From NCBI GenBank assembly GCA_023398165.1, contig JAEWSQ010000014.1:62001-126000 (forward strand): a DNA stretch of 64,000 nucleotides, given 5' to 3'. This document shows, piece after piece, positions 51,380-60,184 of this stretch. The translations under genes and the position numbers were made by a program. The notes under the pieces were generated by a model. That model was not told the DNA's origin and did no database searches. It saw nothing but the letters and a program-made list of their open reading frames with translations. The first letter of the stretch is position 1. Each line of letters starts with the position of its first letter. The stretch comes from Spirochaetota bacterium (lineage in GTDB: Bacteria; Spirochaetota; Spirochaetia; Treponematales; Treponemataceae).

Positions 51380-53164
51380 TTAAACTGTTTTATACGGCAG
51401 CCGTATGGTAAATACTGTACCCTGATACGGGACAGACTGTACCGATATGGTTCCATTGTGCAGCTCTGTAATTCTCTTCACAAGGTTTAAACCAATTCCG
51501 TTGCCTTCTATCTGCCTTTCTACCGCTTTTTCACCTCTGGTGAATACATTGAAAATTTTTCTGCGTTCCTTCCAGCTTATTCCCTCTCCTCTGTCAATGA
51601 ATTTTAGCACAATATAATCGTTTTTTGGACTTATTTCGAGAGATATTCCTAAATACTTTCCGGATTGAGCATGTTTTAATACATTATCTATCATATTTTG
51701 AATGAGTGAATTTACAGCACTGACATCACATTCTATAAACACTTCATCCTTCGGCATCATGACGAAAACTTCAAAAGCATATTTTAAAAAGAAAGGGTTA
51801 TACCTTTCCACAGCATCCTGTATAAGATCACATATATTGCATACTGTTTTCTGAAGATGATCCGATGACTGCAGATGTGAATACATAAGAAAAAAATTAA
51901 TATTATTCGTCAGCCGTACGCTTTCTTTTTTTATTAATTCGCCGTAATTTCTAACTTTTTCCTGTTTTACAATAATTCCTTCGATCATGTTGTCAGCAGC
52001 AGACGATATTACCGCAAGAGGAGTTTTTAACTCGTGTGTTACTGTCGCAATGAATTCCGTCTGGCATTTCGTCAGGCGGCGGATGCTGTAAATATATACT
52101 AAAAGACTTATTAGACCGGCGGTCAGCAGTATAAGCAGAATTATTCCTACTGTTGCATTGATTATTACCGCATTCAGCGCTCTCTTAATTACAGAACCGT
52201 CCCTGTGAACTGCCTGCAGTAATATGACATTTTTATTAGGCATAATCTTATCTTCAATATCCGACCCGTCATTCAATACCGATGCAAGTGACAGTATTTG
52301 TATATCAACAGTTTTGGTTAATTTTGCAACATGGTCCCGTACAACCGATAATGTCAGATTCATCTCGCTTTCGAGTGAGTCAACCGGCGCATCATAATCA
52401 GGATGAATCCGTATGTAGCCTGATGTCAACATTTCAGGCGGTTCTTTTCCAAAAATTATCCATGAATAATCAGGTTTTGCAAAATCGGCCTTGTTATCTG
52501 TAGTATTGGAATAAATCAGTTCTCCGTTCTTATAATTTGTCAACTGAAGGTAGTATAAATCCTGGGGTGAAAAAACATAATCAACAAGTTCAGGTATTAA
52601 ATCGGAAGCAACTCTATTTTTATCTATTGTATAGGCTGCACAATATTTTGTATTCTGATCTGATAGTACCGTAAGCACCAGGTCAATATTGTCAGGAAGC
52701 GCAAAATACAGAAAAAAATTATCATTTTCGGTCGTCAATACCCTGTTAAGTATGTCGAATAAGAATTCTTTATCATCATTCTGCGCTTTTTCGAATGAAA
52801 GGGTATGTTTATTCCAGATTTCTACAGATTCGCCGTCATTCTTATTAAAAAAATAGATATTATCTATTATACCCGGACTTGTTCCATAACGGTTCCAAAA
52901 ATTAACCGCATAGACAGCTTTATTGCGTATAAAATTCTCTTCTGTAAATGAAGTTCTCATTAAATTTCCCAGCAGCAGCAGTTCATCTTCCAGCAGTACT
53001 GAAATTTGAATTGTTTTTTCAGATACCTGATTTTCGAAATTTGCAAGCTGCTGTTTATATAACGAACGTATCCATGAAACTTGAACGTACAGTAGAATCG
53101 AGAGAAGGATAAATAAAAAACAAGGCAAAACTATTGTGATTATTATATGAACGCTTTTTTTCAC
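51380..53164 (-). CDS. Membrane sensor histidine kinase
   Basis: 594 residues from the GTG at 53164, which gives a normal MKKS start; a TTG at 53200 would add 12 residues that overlap a promoter. First membrane helix about 7-28, second about 330-358. The 300-residue external part between them has a coiled start and mixed alpha-beta (dCACHE-like size) and probably senses a signal. HisKA carries the phospho-acceptor in VTHELKTPL. The ATPase part has SLIQNMIDNVLKH (N box), DRGEGI and EGNGIGL. Partner is the OmpR-type regulator downstream. A TACAAT box ends 6 bases before the GTG, without a ribosome binding site. Confidence 0.92.
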   Translation of the reverse strand: MKKSVHIIITIVLPCFLFILLSILLYVQVSWIRSLYKQQLANFENQVSEKTIQISVLLEDELLLLGNLMRTSFTEENFIRNKAVYAVNFWNRYGTSPGIIDNIYFFNKNDGESVEIWNKHTLSFEKAQNDDKEFLFDILNRVLTTENDNFFLYFALPDNIDLVLTVLSDQNTKYCAAYTIDKNRVASDLIPELVDYVFSPQDLYYLQLTNYKNGELIYSNTTDNKADFAKPDYSWIIFGKEPPEMLTSGYIRIHPDYDAPVDSLESEMNLTLSVVRDHVAKLTKTVDIQILSLASVLNDGSDIEDKIMPNKNVILLQAVHRDGSVIKRALNAVIINATVGIILLILLTAGLISLLVYIYSIRRLTKCQTEFIATVTHELKTPLAVISSAADNMIEGIIVKQEKVRNYGELIKKESVRLTNNINFFLMYSHLQSSDHLQKTVCNICDLIQDAVERYNPFFLKYAFEVFVMMPKDEVFIECDVSAVNSLIQNMIDNVLKHAQSGKYLGISLEISPKNDYIVLKFIDRGEGISWKERRKIFNVFTRGEKAVERQIEGNGIGLNLVKRITELHNGTISVQSVPYQGTVFTIRLPYKTV

Positions 53165-53170
53165 CCTTAC

Positions 53171-53200
53171 ATTGTACCTGTTTTTAATAAAATAACACAA
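53171..53200 (-). promoter_or_regulatory. Promoter directly in front of the histidine kinase (TTGTGT-18-TACAAT)
   Basis: Minus strand: -35 TTGTGT at 53195-53200 and -10 TACAAT at 53171-53176, spacer 18. Six bases separate the -10 from the GTG at 53164. It lies in the 62-base gap after hemW. Confidence 0.55.
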
Positions 53201-53226
53201 TTTTTTTACATTATTACTATGATTTT

Positions 53227-54363
53227 TTACAATGTTATAGAAAACAGTTCAATTAGAAAGGAGTTTAAAAACAGAAGGCCGGATTCTGTTAAAGCATAAT
53301 TTCCGTTTGCTGTAATATGAGCTCTATTATCATTGATCCATCGTGAGAATACCGGTTCAATTTTTCTTGAAATGTCAAATCCAAATCTTTTTTTAAATTC
53401 CATACCGTTAACACCTTCAATTTTCCGGAACCCCATCATACAAAATTCATTTATACAATCATCCGGACCAAGCATAAATCGTTCCTCCTGCTCCTGAAAC
53501 GGACGGTTTATATAACAGTCAATCGATGTTGAATTTGTATAACGCTGTGCAGTATTACCTGAAAATTCCGTTCCTACAGCTCCTGCTCCGAGTCCTTCAT
53601 AGGTTTTCATGTCCCAGTATGTTTTGTTATGTCTGCTTTGACAGCCCTCTCGTGCAAAATTTGAAACCTCATACTGATGGAAGCCGTTGTTATTAAGAAA
53701 ATCACGGCCTGAAATCCATACATTGTCATTATGTTCTTCATCAAGCAATGAAGGGTTCAACTGTACCTGGTTATACAAAGGAGTGCCCTCTTCAACTGTC
53801 AATGAATACAGCGAAATATGATCCGCACCGTAATCCATCACAGAAAGTATACCGCTGCATAAAGATTCCGCATCATCAGCAGCAGGAGGAAGGCCCGATA
53901 TCAAATCCACAGAAAAATGAGGGAAATGCGCTTTTTTAATCAGTTCCAGAGCAGAATGATTGATGCTGCCCGTGGATCGTCTTTTACAAAATGCCAGTTT
54001 CTCATCTGAAAAAGTTTGTATTCCCAACGATAGTCTGTTTACCCCGCAATCAGCCAGTGTCTTCAACAGCTCTTCTGTCACATCGCCGGGATTACACTCA
54101 AAAGTGATTTCAGCATCAGAAGTGCAATTGGGTTTTACGATATTAAAGAATTGTACAATATCAGGGTGCCGAAGAAGACTTGGAGTTCCTCCCCCTATAT
54201 ATACGGAACTCCACAGATAGTTTTTTTTCCGGTATTCATGCTCTTCTATGAGTCTTTCTACATAACCATTTGGAACAGAATTGACCGGCAGTGAGAAAAA
54301 ATCACAGTAGGTGCATTTAGACAGACAAAAGGGTATGTGAACATACAGTGCTGCAGTTTCCAT
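53227..54363 (-). CDS. hemW: HemW-like radical SAM protein
   Basis: 378 residues. The radical SAM cluster motif is Cys13-x3-Cys17-x2-Cys20 in PFCLSKCTYCDFF. YIGGGTPSLL, ECNPGDVTEE, LSLGIQTFSDEKL and VDLISGLP follow in HemN/HemW order. The Cys after the cluster motif found in true HemN (CxxxCxxCxC) is Phe here, which supports HemW, a haem chaperone, over coproporphyrinogen dehydrogenase. Its ATG overlaps the lepB stop by one base (TAATG). Treponemes mostly lack a full haem pathway, so its client is uncertain. Confidence 0.88.
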   Translation of the reverse strand: METAALYVHIPFCLSKCTYCDFFSLPVNSVPNGYVERLIEEHEYRKKNYLWSSVYIGGGTPSLLRHPDIVQFFNIVKPNCTSDAEITFECNPGDVTEELLKTLADCGVNRLSLGIQTFSDEKLAFCKRRSTGSINHSALELIKKAHFPHFSVDLISGLPPAADDAESLCSGILSVMDYGADHISLYSLTVEEGTPLYNQVQLNPSLLDEEHNDNVWISGRDFLNNNGFHQYEVSNFAREGCQSRHNKTYWDMKTYEGLGAGAVGTEFSGNTAQRYTNSTSIDCYINRPFQEQEERFMLGPDDCINEFCMMGFRKIEGVNGMEFKKRFGFDISRKIEPVFSRWINDNRAHITANGNYALTESGLLFLNSFLIELFSITL

Positions 54364-55109
54364 TACAAGAGATTAATCTCCTGCAGTGGGAAATAGCGTA
54401 ATACTGCTTTTGCCTCAATTTCTTTTTCGTTGACGGCTCCCCATATACGTGAATCAATGCCTGAAATTCTATTATCACATAAGACAAAATACTCATTATC
54501 GTTAAGTGTTATCTGTTCCATTGTACCGATAGTACCTAAGGTTGTATCGAAGGATGTTGTTCCCAAGGTCAGCGTACTTTGAATATCATATTTTTTTGCT
54601 GAAAGCTCAAATTCTGTTAAAAAATACTGAGAATCAGAGGGTTTAATGTACACAGTATACTCTGAAATATACACAGTATCACCCGGAAGGCCGATAATCC
54701 GCCGTAAAAGATGCTGACTGGTCATTTTATTGCCTGATATAAACGGATTTACTTTTTGAAAAGTTATAAAACTTACAAAGCCGCGTACTATTTTTTTAGG
54801 GAATGAAAGAGCTTCCGGCGCCCTCGGAGAAAGCAGTACAATATCACCTCGCTTAAATGTGCTGCCGTATTGTGATTTATTCTTCTGCATAAAATGAGGT
54901 GATGCAAATACCTGATCATGTGCTTTAAGCACCGGGCTCATTGAATCAGATTCAACAGAAACTGGAAACAGCACAAAATTAAGAAATAAAATTGAAATTA
55001 TTGATACTAATACTATAAAAATAAGGAAAACACTAATTTTTCTCTGTAATTTTCTTCTCATAGTATAAGAAAACTCATAGGGATTGCTTGCCGTTCGATC
55101 ATTTAACAT
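54363..55109 (-). CDS. Signal peptidase I homologue with Arg at the catalytic-Lys position
   Basis: 248 residues. One membrane helix at 25-48. Catalytic-Ser box VESDSMSPVL with Ser56. Box D reads LLRRIIGLPGDTVYI: residue 136, where family members have the general-base Lys (Y-I-K-R-x-x-G-x-P-G-D), is Arg. Box E has FVLCDNRISGIDSRIWG, normal. It would cut signal peptides at the outer face of the inner membrane if active. A Lys-Lys pair at 105-106 is upstream and could not easily replace the base. A TATGAT box lies 11 bases before the ATG with no ribosome binding site. Confidence 0.85.
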   Translation of the reverse strand: MLNDRTASNPYEFSYTMRRKLQRKISVFLIFIVLVSIISILFLNFVLFPVSVESDSMSPVLKAHDQVFASPHFMQKNKSQYGSTFKRGDIVLLSPRAPEALSFPKKIVRGFVSFITFQKVNPFISGNKMTSQHLLRRIIGLPGDTVYISEYTVYIKPSDSQYFLTEFELSAKKYDIQSTLTLGTTSFDTTLGTIGTMEQITLNDNEYFVLCDNRISGIDSRIWGAVNEKEIEAKAVLRYFPLQEINLL

Positions 55110-55175
55110 ACTACAACACTATCATAAGGATACATCCGTGACAAGTATTGTTAAAGCTATTTTCTTACATGCTAC

Positions 55176-55204
55176 TTGAGAGCTTTGCCGAGATGACGTA
55201 TACT
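55176..55204 (+). promoter_or_regulatory. Promoter directly in front of smpB (TTGAGA-17-TATACT)
   Basis: -35 TTGAGA at 55176-55181 and -10 TATACT at 55199-55204, spacer 17. Seven bases separate the -10 from the ATG at 55212; no ribosome binding site. Confidence 0.65.
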
Positions 55205-55211
55205 ATGTCTC

Positions 55212-55676
55212 ATGAGTACTGGTACTAAATTAATTGCACAAAACAAAAAAGCACGGTTTGACTACTCAATAGAAGAAGACTACGAGTGCGGTATAGAACT
55301 TAAAGGTACCGAAGTAAAATCTGTTAAAGACGGCACAATTTCATTTCCCGATTCTTTTGCAGAAATTCAGAATGGAGAAGTATGGCTTAAAAATTTTCAT
55401 ATTTCTGAGTATCCATTTTCATCAATATTCAATCATGATCCTGACAGACCTAAAAAGCTTCTGCTGCACCGTGATGAAATAAAGCGTCTGCAGCGGAAAA
55501 CCGAAGAAAAAGGATTTACGCTCATTCCTCTGGATGTATATTTGAAAAACGGACTCGTTAAGATCAAAATCGGTCTGTGCAAGGGGAAAAAACAATTTGA
55601 TAAACGCTCGGATATAAGGGATCGCGATGTTAAGAGAGATTTACAGCGTGAATTTCGCAAGAGACAGGACGGATAG
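55212..55676 (+). CDS. smpB: SsrA-binding protein SmpB
   Basis: 154 residues, normal length. Family motifs: LIAQNKKARFDYSIEEDYEC, GIELKGTEVKSVKDG, WLKNFHISEY, RPKKLLLHRDEI, GLCKGKKQFDKRSDIRDRD with the basic C-terminal tail that enters the decoding site. It partners tmRNA in rescue of stalled ribosomes. tmRNA itself is not seen in the window. The promoter lies so close that the mRNA should be leaderless. Confidence 0.97.
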   Translation: MSTGTKLIAQNKKARFDYSIEEDYECGIELKGTEVKSVKDGTISFPDSFAEIQNGEVWLKNFHISEYPFSSIFNHDPDRPKKLLLHRDEIKRLQRKTEEKGFTLIPLDVYLKNGLVKIKIGLCKGKKQFDKRSDIRDRDVKRDLQREFRKRQDG

Positions 55677-55703
55677 TTTAATGACTCAGAGAGTTACGGT
55701 ACT

Positions 55704-56549
55704 ATGAAGAAAAAAGAACTCTGCACAATTCTGTTTTGTGCTGTTTTTTTTACACTGTTCTCACAAACTTCACCTTCATCAACGGTTGGTTTTTTTTCTG
55801 CCGTATCTGATTCAAAAGAAACAAATACTATAACATTAATCCAGGATCTGTATTTTTCCCATGTTTCTATTCTTGACCGTTATACGGTTTTTGATTACCG
55901 AACTGTCCCGTATTCCGCCGCCCTTCCCCAAAATATTGAAAAACCTGCTATCGCTTTTTATGTAGCAATACATGAATCGGATGGTACATGGATCTGCATT
56001 TTAAATGCCGTTACGCTGGCGGATTCCAACGAGGTAGTAAAAGAGCTGAGGTATGACTCGTATTACCAGATCCTGCTCGATGCCAAAATAGTAGTATCTG
56101 ATTTTTTTGCATCCCTTTCACCTGCATCAGTTGCCGCAACGCCTTCTCTGTCTGATGCCTCTCCGGAGAAAAAAGAAATTAATGTCAGCCTTGATCTTTT
56201 TTCAGGTACCTGGGCTGGAGATGAATTTATAGATAAAGTAGTAATCCTCCGTGCCGGACGCGGTTTTATTATCTATAAAAACGGTGCAACAATGAATATT
56301 TCGGTAAGAGTGGAAAATAATAAAATCATTGCGCGTCAGACAAGCAAGGCTAATGCTTCTTTTTTTCCGGAACTGCCACGGGAATTGGCTCTTACTGCCG
56401 CTCCGCTTACAGATCCCCTTGAGTGGGTCATGGAAGCAGTTCATGAAAACAAACTGACCGGTATTAAAAAGACAATTGAGGCGGTATATGAAAACGGAAA
56501 TCCTGTTTCAGTACAGAAAATAACCGCTCAAGCTACATGGACAAGGTAA
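55704..56549 (+). CDS. Exported protein of unknown function
   Basis: 281 residues with a signal peptide at 1-20 (hydrophobic core LFCAVFFTLF, cut near SQTSP). Two parts are visible: about 25-135 with mixed alpha-beta (ITLIQDLYFSHVSILDRYTV, AIAFYVAIHESDGTWICIL), and 165-281 with beta strands around FSGTWAGDEFIDKVVILRAG and a C-terminal VQKITAQATWTR. A Ser/Ala-rich linker lies between. It is not recognised. It lies 27 bases after smpB and 7 bases before folC, probably in one operon. It looks like one of the treponemal conserved periplasmic proteins, but this is a guess. Confidence 0.6.
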   Translation: MKKKELCTILFCAVFFTLFSQTSPSSTVGFFSAVSDSKETNTITLIQDLYFSHVSILDRYTVFDYRTVPYSAALPQNIEKPAIAFYVAIHESDGTWICILNAVTLADSNEVVKELRYDSYYQILLDAKIVVSDFFASLSPASVAATPSLSDASPEKKEINVSLDLFSGTWAGDEFIDKVVILRAGRGFIIYKNGATMNISVRVENNKIIARQTSKANASFFPELPRELALTAAPLTDPLEWVMEAVHENKLTGIKKTIEAVYENGNPVSVQKITAQATWTR

Positions 56550-56556
56550 TATTACT

Positions 56557-57957
56557 ATGAATGATCCTGCTTATTTTACGGATGTCAAAGCGCTTGAAGT
56601 GCTTCAAACCTGGCTGGAGTCGTATTTAAACTTCGAGAAACTGCCTCAAAAGAATCTATTCTGGCTCGATACAATGCAGTATTTATGCAGCCGGTTTAAA
56701 AATCCCCAGAATTCATACAAATCTGTTCATGTTGCCGGTTCCAAAGGTAAGGGTTCTGTTTCAACATTCACCTCATGCATTCTGAGCGAATACGGCAGTG
56801 TATGCGGGCTGTATACGTCACCTCATATTGTATCTTTCTCGGAACGCATCGGAACCTGCAGAGGTCCCCTTGATGAAAGCGTCTATGAAAAGGCCGTTCA
56901 GGAAATGATCCCCTTAGTTGACTCGATAATTCCCAAAAATCTGCCTAACCAGAGAGAGCCGACATGGTTCGAGCTCGTCACGCTTTATTCATTTTTATGT
57001 TTTAAACACCTTAACACCCAATGGGCGGTTTTTGAGACCGGCATGGGGGGAAGACTGGATGCAACAAATGTTATTACCCCGGAAATCTGTTTAATTACTC
57101 CTATTGAACTTGAACATACTGAATATTTAGGCAATACCCTTGAAAAAATTGCATTTGAAAAAGCAGGAATTATGAAAAAGGGAATTCCTGTAATCACATC
57201 TTCTCAAAAACAAGAAGTTCTCACGGTTCTTGAGAAACATGCCTTCGATACGGGCTCCCCTTTTATGAAGCTGACCGATTATTTACGCCATGCATCATAT
57301 AGGTATGAACAAAACTGCATGAAAATTACACTCGATTTCGGATCACTATTCAGCCGGCCTTTGAAAGCAGATATAAAGCTTTTAGGCGATTTTCAAATGT
57401 ATAATGCGGCGCTTGCCTGTCTTGCGGTCAAAAAAATCATTCCGGACATACGTGAAGACTGTATTGAAAGGGGTTTAAACCGTGCTTCCATAGCCGGAAG
57501 ATTTGAAGTACTGCAGAATACTCCTTATAGGCCTCTTTCAATCCTTGACGGCGCCCACACGGTAAACAGTATTTCATGCACCCTGAAAACCTTTAAGGAA
57601 TTCATTTTACAAAAGATACCCAATAAAAAAGCGCATCTTTTATTTGCCTGTGCATCTGATAAAAACAGCACAGAAATAGCCCGGCTTTTTTTCGCTGATA
57701 ACACCTTTTCAACAATAACACTTACAAGACCCGGTTTAGTGAAAACGTCCGATTTGCCGGTTTTACTGTCATCTTTTACGAATGCAAAAGGCTCGTCTTC
57801 TTCAGACATTACGCTTAACGGCGATCATGAACAGGCAATTGTCAATGCCCTGGAACAGGCACAAAGAGAAAATGCCGTTCTTCTTATTACAGGATCGTTT
57901 TATCTGCTTGCCGAAGTTAAAAAAATATTGTCAATGAAAGATAAATCTATTTCGTAA
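56557..57957 (+). CDS. folC: Folylpolyglutamate synthase/dihydrofolate synthase
   Basis: 466 residues of the Mur-ligase-like FolC. The ATP loop is VAGSKGKGSVSTFTS, followed by GLYTSPHIVSFSERI, ETGMGGRLDATNVI, TPIELEHTEYLGNTLEKIAFEKAGIMKKG and LDGAHTVNSI. It adds glutamate to folates. The normal partner folP is not adjacent. The last 58 bases overlap the convergent pseudouridine synthase gene on the other strand. AAGG lies about 10 bases before the ATG. Confidence 0.93.
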   Translation: MNDPAYFTDVKALEVLQTWLESYLNFEKLPQKNLFWLDTMQYLCSRFKNPQNSYKSVHVAGSKGKGSVSTFTSCILSEYGSVCGLYTSPHIVSFSERIGTCRGPLDESVYEKAVQEMIPLVDSIIPKNLPNQREPTWFELVTLYSFLCFKHLNTQWAVFETGMGGRLDATNVITPEICLITPIELEHTEYLGNTLEKIAFEKAGIMKKGIPVITSSQKQEVLTVLEKHAFDTGSPFMKLTDYLRHASYRYEQNCMKITLDFGSLFSRPLKADIKLLGDFQMYNAALACLAVKKIIPDIREDCIERGLNRASIAGRFEVLQNTPYRPLSILDGAHTVNSISCTLKTFKEFILQKIPNKKAHLLFACASDKNSTEIARLFFADNTFSTITLTRPGLVKTSDLPVLLSSFTNAKGSSSSDITLNGDHEQAIVNALEQAQRENAVLLITGSFYLLAEVKKILSMKDKSIS

Positions 57958-58706
57958 TGCACCGTTTTGCCGGTTTCAGGCGAGATAAAATCAAGAGCGT
58001 CTGCAAAGAAAAACATTGAAATACCTGATGAGGCAGAGACATCATCAGGTATGCCGTACTGCTTATCCCCTATCACTGGAAGCCCAATCCATGCAAGGTG
58101 GCATCGTACCTGATGTCTGAATCCTCTATTGATTCTGCATCGGGCTTTAAATATTTTCTGCCCGCCCTGTACCGATACTGTGCAAAGATTTTCAAGTTCG
58201 GTTGTGTATTCCTGCTGTATCGATTTCATTTTTGAATAATAACTCATACTGCTCTCAATAACAGGTCTTACTTCTCTGCCGCCGTGTCCGTATTTTCGAA
58301 ACAAACTTGTAATTGTAACAGGCGGTGTCTTGTCAGAAAAAGGACAGGCAGGGAAGCCTTTTCTCTTCATATTTTCTTCTGTACATTGAGAATACTTTAC
58401 ATACGCGGTATATGACTTTTGAAACATATTATTCTGCTGCTGTTCTATCAGAGCATTATATGACTTTTGAGTGCCTGCAAGAAGAATGAGCCCTGCGGTA
58501 TTTGTATCAAGCCGGTGCAGCAGACCTTTTTCAATATTTTTAAAATATGACTTGACATTCATTACAGACGGATACATCTTTGCTGCTTCAAAAAGCGCAT
58601 TAGAAGTATCTGATTCGGTTAGCGGTGCCGAAGGGAGACCCTGCGGCTTATAAAAAACCGCATAATCATCATCTGCATAGATAATCTGCGGCTCAAAAAG
58701 ATTCAT
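57900..58706 (-). CDS. RluA-family pseudouridine synthase
   Basis: 268 residues, no S4 domain. Catalytic box LLHRLDTNTAGLILLAGT holds the Asp nucleophile. YADDDYAVFYKPQGLPSAPL at the start and the later RGFRHQVRCHLAWIGLPVIGD are the family segments. It modifies uridine in rRNA or tRNA; the target cannot be told. The start overlaps the rluD-like stop (ATGA). It shares 58 bases with folC end to end on opposite strands. Confidence 0.9.
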   Translation of the reverse strand: MNLFEPQIIYADDDYAVFYKPQGLPSAPLTESDTSNALFEAAKMYPSVMNVKSYFKNIEKGLLHRLDTNTAGLILLAGTQKSYNALIEQQQNNMFQKSYTAYVKYSQCTEENMKRKGFPACPFSDKTPPVTITSLFRKYGHGGREVRPVIESSMSYYSKMKSIQQEYTTELENLCTVSVQGGQKIFKARCRINRGFRHQVRCHLAWIGLPVIGDKQYGIPDDVSASSGISMFFFADALDFISPETGKTVHYEIDLSFIDNIFLTSASR

Positions 58707-59686
58707 TGATTATTCCTGATATAAATTGATGTTCTTTCATAGTTTTTATGAAGCATCTGCATAATCTTTTTAAATCTGACAGGTACCGGCGATTTGAATT
58801 GTTTGAAATCACTACTTCCCGGAAGTCTTATACTTAAACTATAGGAATGCAGCATAAGCGTTGCTGTTTTTAAAAGAGAATCTTTTACACCATATATAGG
58901 ATCACCGACGATCGGACAACCTATAGATTTTAAGTGAACCCTTATTTGATGGGTTCTGCCTGTTTTCAGTGTAACTTTCATAAGTGAATAGGGCCCGTAA
59001 ACCGCAATACAGGTATACACCGTATGGGCGGTCTTCCCTTTGGTTTTATCAGCAGTTGATGTAAATTTTTTTCTGTCTATTGTATCGCGCACCAGATTTG
59101 TTTTAATGGAACCATGCTCGACAGGAGGATGCCCCTTCACTATAGCAATATATTCTTTTTTAACCCGCCTTTTTTTGAATTGCTCCTGGAGGTATGTTTC
59201 AGTATCCCTGTTTTTTGCAGTGATTATTGTACCCGATGTATCTTTGTCGAGACGGTGAACAATACCCGGACGGCGGGCTGACACAGGAAGCAGACATCCA
59301 TCTTCTTTATGTACTACAGCCTCTTTTCCCCAATGAAACAACAGCGCATTAACAAGCGTTCCTGTCCAATTACCGTTTGCAGGATGGGTTACCATTCCCT
59401 GCTTTTTATTTATTACCGTTACATTTTCATCTTCATACAGTATCTCAAGAGGAATATCCTGGGGAATAATTTCCTCAGGGATTGGATCTTCCCATTCGAG
59501 GGTAACTTCATCACCATGCTTCAGTTTAGCAGAGAGTTTTGAGGGTTTCCCGTTAACTGCAACTGATGTAATCCCCGCTTTAAGGCGTGAACGTGAAATT
59601 CTCTGAGGTATCTGCAGTGCAGCATAAGAATCAAGGCGTACAGCAGTATTGGAAGGATTATCAACTATAAAAGTACATAAGGGCAT
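58703..59686 (-). CDS. rluD: RluD-family pseudouridine synthase with S4 domain
   Basis: 327 residues. N-terminal S4 RNA-binding domain (RLDSYAALQIPQRISRSRLK at about 17-36). The catalytic domain has VINKKQGMVTHPANGNWTGT, the nucleophile box GIVHRLDKDTSGTIITAK and GRTHQIRVHLKSIGCPIVGDP. RluD modifies helix 69 of 23S rRNA; that target is inferred from the family. It begins on the base before the stop of the small exported protein gene. The following RluA-type gene overlaps by ATGA. Confidence 0.92.
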   Translation of the reverse strand: MPLCTFIVDNPSNTAVRLDSYAALQIPQRISRSRLKAGITSVAVNGKPSKLSAKLKHGDEVTLEWEDPIPEEIIPQDIPLEILYEDENVTVINKKQGMVTHPANGNWTGTLVNALLFHWGKEAVVHKEDGCLLPVSARRPGIVHRLDKDTSGTIITAKNRDTETYLQEQFKKRRVKKEYIAIVKGHPPVEHGSIKTNLVRDTIDRKKFTSTADKTKGKTAHTVYTCIAVYGPYSLMKVTLKTGRTHQIRVHLKSIGCPIVGDPIYGVKDSLLKTATLMLHSYSLSIRLPGSSDFKQFKSPVPVRFKKIMQMLHKNYERTSIYIRNNQ

Positions 59687-60151
59687 TTATTCATCCGTTT
59701 CCTGAAGAATTAATTTTTTATTTATCACAATTGAATCCGGCAGTTCCGACTGATCTGTTGTCTTAGATTTCTTTGCATTCTTAATAATCGTAATGACAAG
59801 ATCAACCAGCCCGACTAAGGCGCTTACAGAGACTGCTGCTATTACAATATTTTTCTGCTCTTCCTCATTCAGATTTGCCGCAGAAGAGGATTTTGCTAGC
59901 GGATTTGGTATATAATCGGGATTAAAATTATTTTTTGCATACCGGAAAACACTATATGCGGTCGTAACACTCAAGGTTGTAAACGGCAGTGATCCGAGAG
60001 TTATAATTTCTGTCCGCCGTATCTGCTGTGCCCAATCAGGAAATTCGAGGATGCTGTATGGCTCAGCGGTATCTTTCTGCTGAGCATTTTGCGGCAGTAT
60101 CATACAAAGCGTATAGCAAAAAAAAATCATGAAAGCTGTCCAACGTTTCAT
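59687..60151 (-). CDS. Small exported/membrane protein of unknown function
   Basis: 154 residues. Signal peptide 1-23 (MIFFCYTLCMILPQNA). A weakly hydrophobic segment TLGSLPFTTLSVTTAYSVF is at about 50-68, and a clear membrane helix IVIAAVSVSALVGLVDLVIT at 101-120, followed by a basic patch and a C-terminal tail. The stretch SILEFPDWAQQIRRTEIITL is the kind of motif conserved in treponemal homologues, but I do not recognise a family. A TGATATACT box ends 6 bases before the ATG, with no ribosome binding site. It heads the rluD-rluA pair. Confidence 0.6.
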   Translation of the reverse strand: MKRWTAFMIFFCYTLCMILPQNAQQKDTAEPYSILEFPDWAQQIRRTEIITLGSLPFTTLSVTTAYSVFRYAKNNFNPDYIPNPLAKSSSAANLNEEEQKNIVIAAVSVSALVGLVDLVITIIKNAKKSKTTDQSELPDSIVINKKLILQETDE

Positions 60152-60157
60152 GTACGA

Positions 60158-60166
60158 AGTATATCA
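60158..60166 (-). promoter_or_regulatory. Extended -10 box (TGATATACT) directly in front of the 154-residue gene
   Basis: Minus strand TATACT at 60158-60163 preceded by TGA, an extended -10. No good -35. Six bases to the ATG at 60151 and no ribosome binding site. Confidence 0.5.
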
Positions 60167-60184
60167 TAAGTACGCTTTATACGT

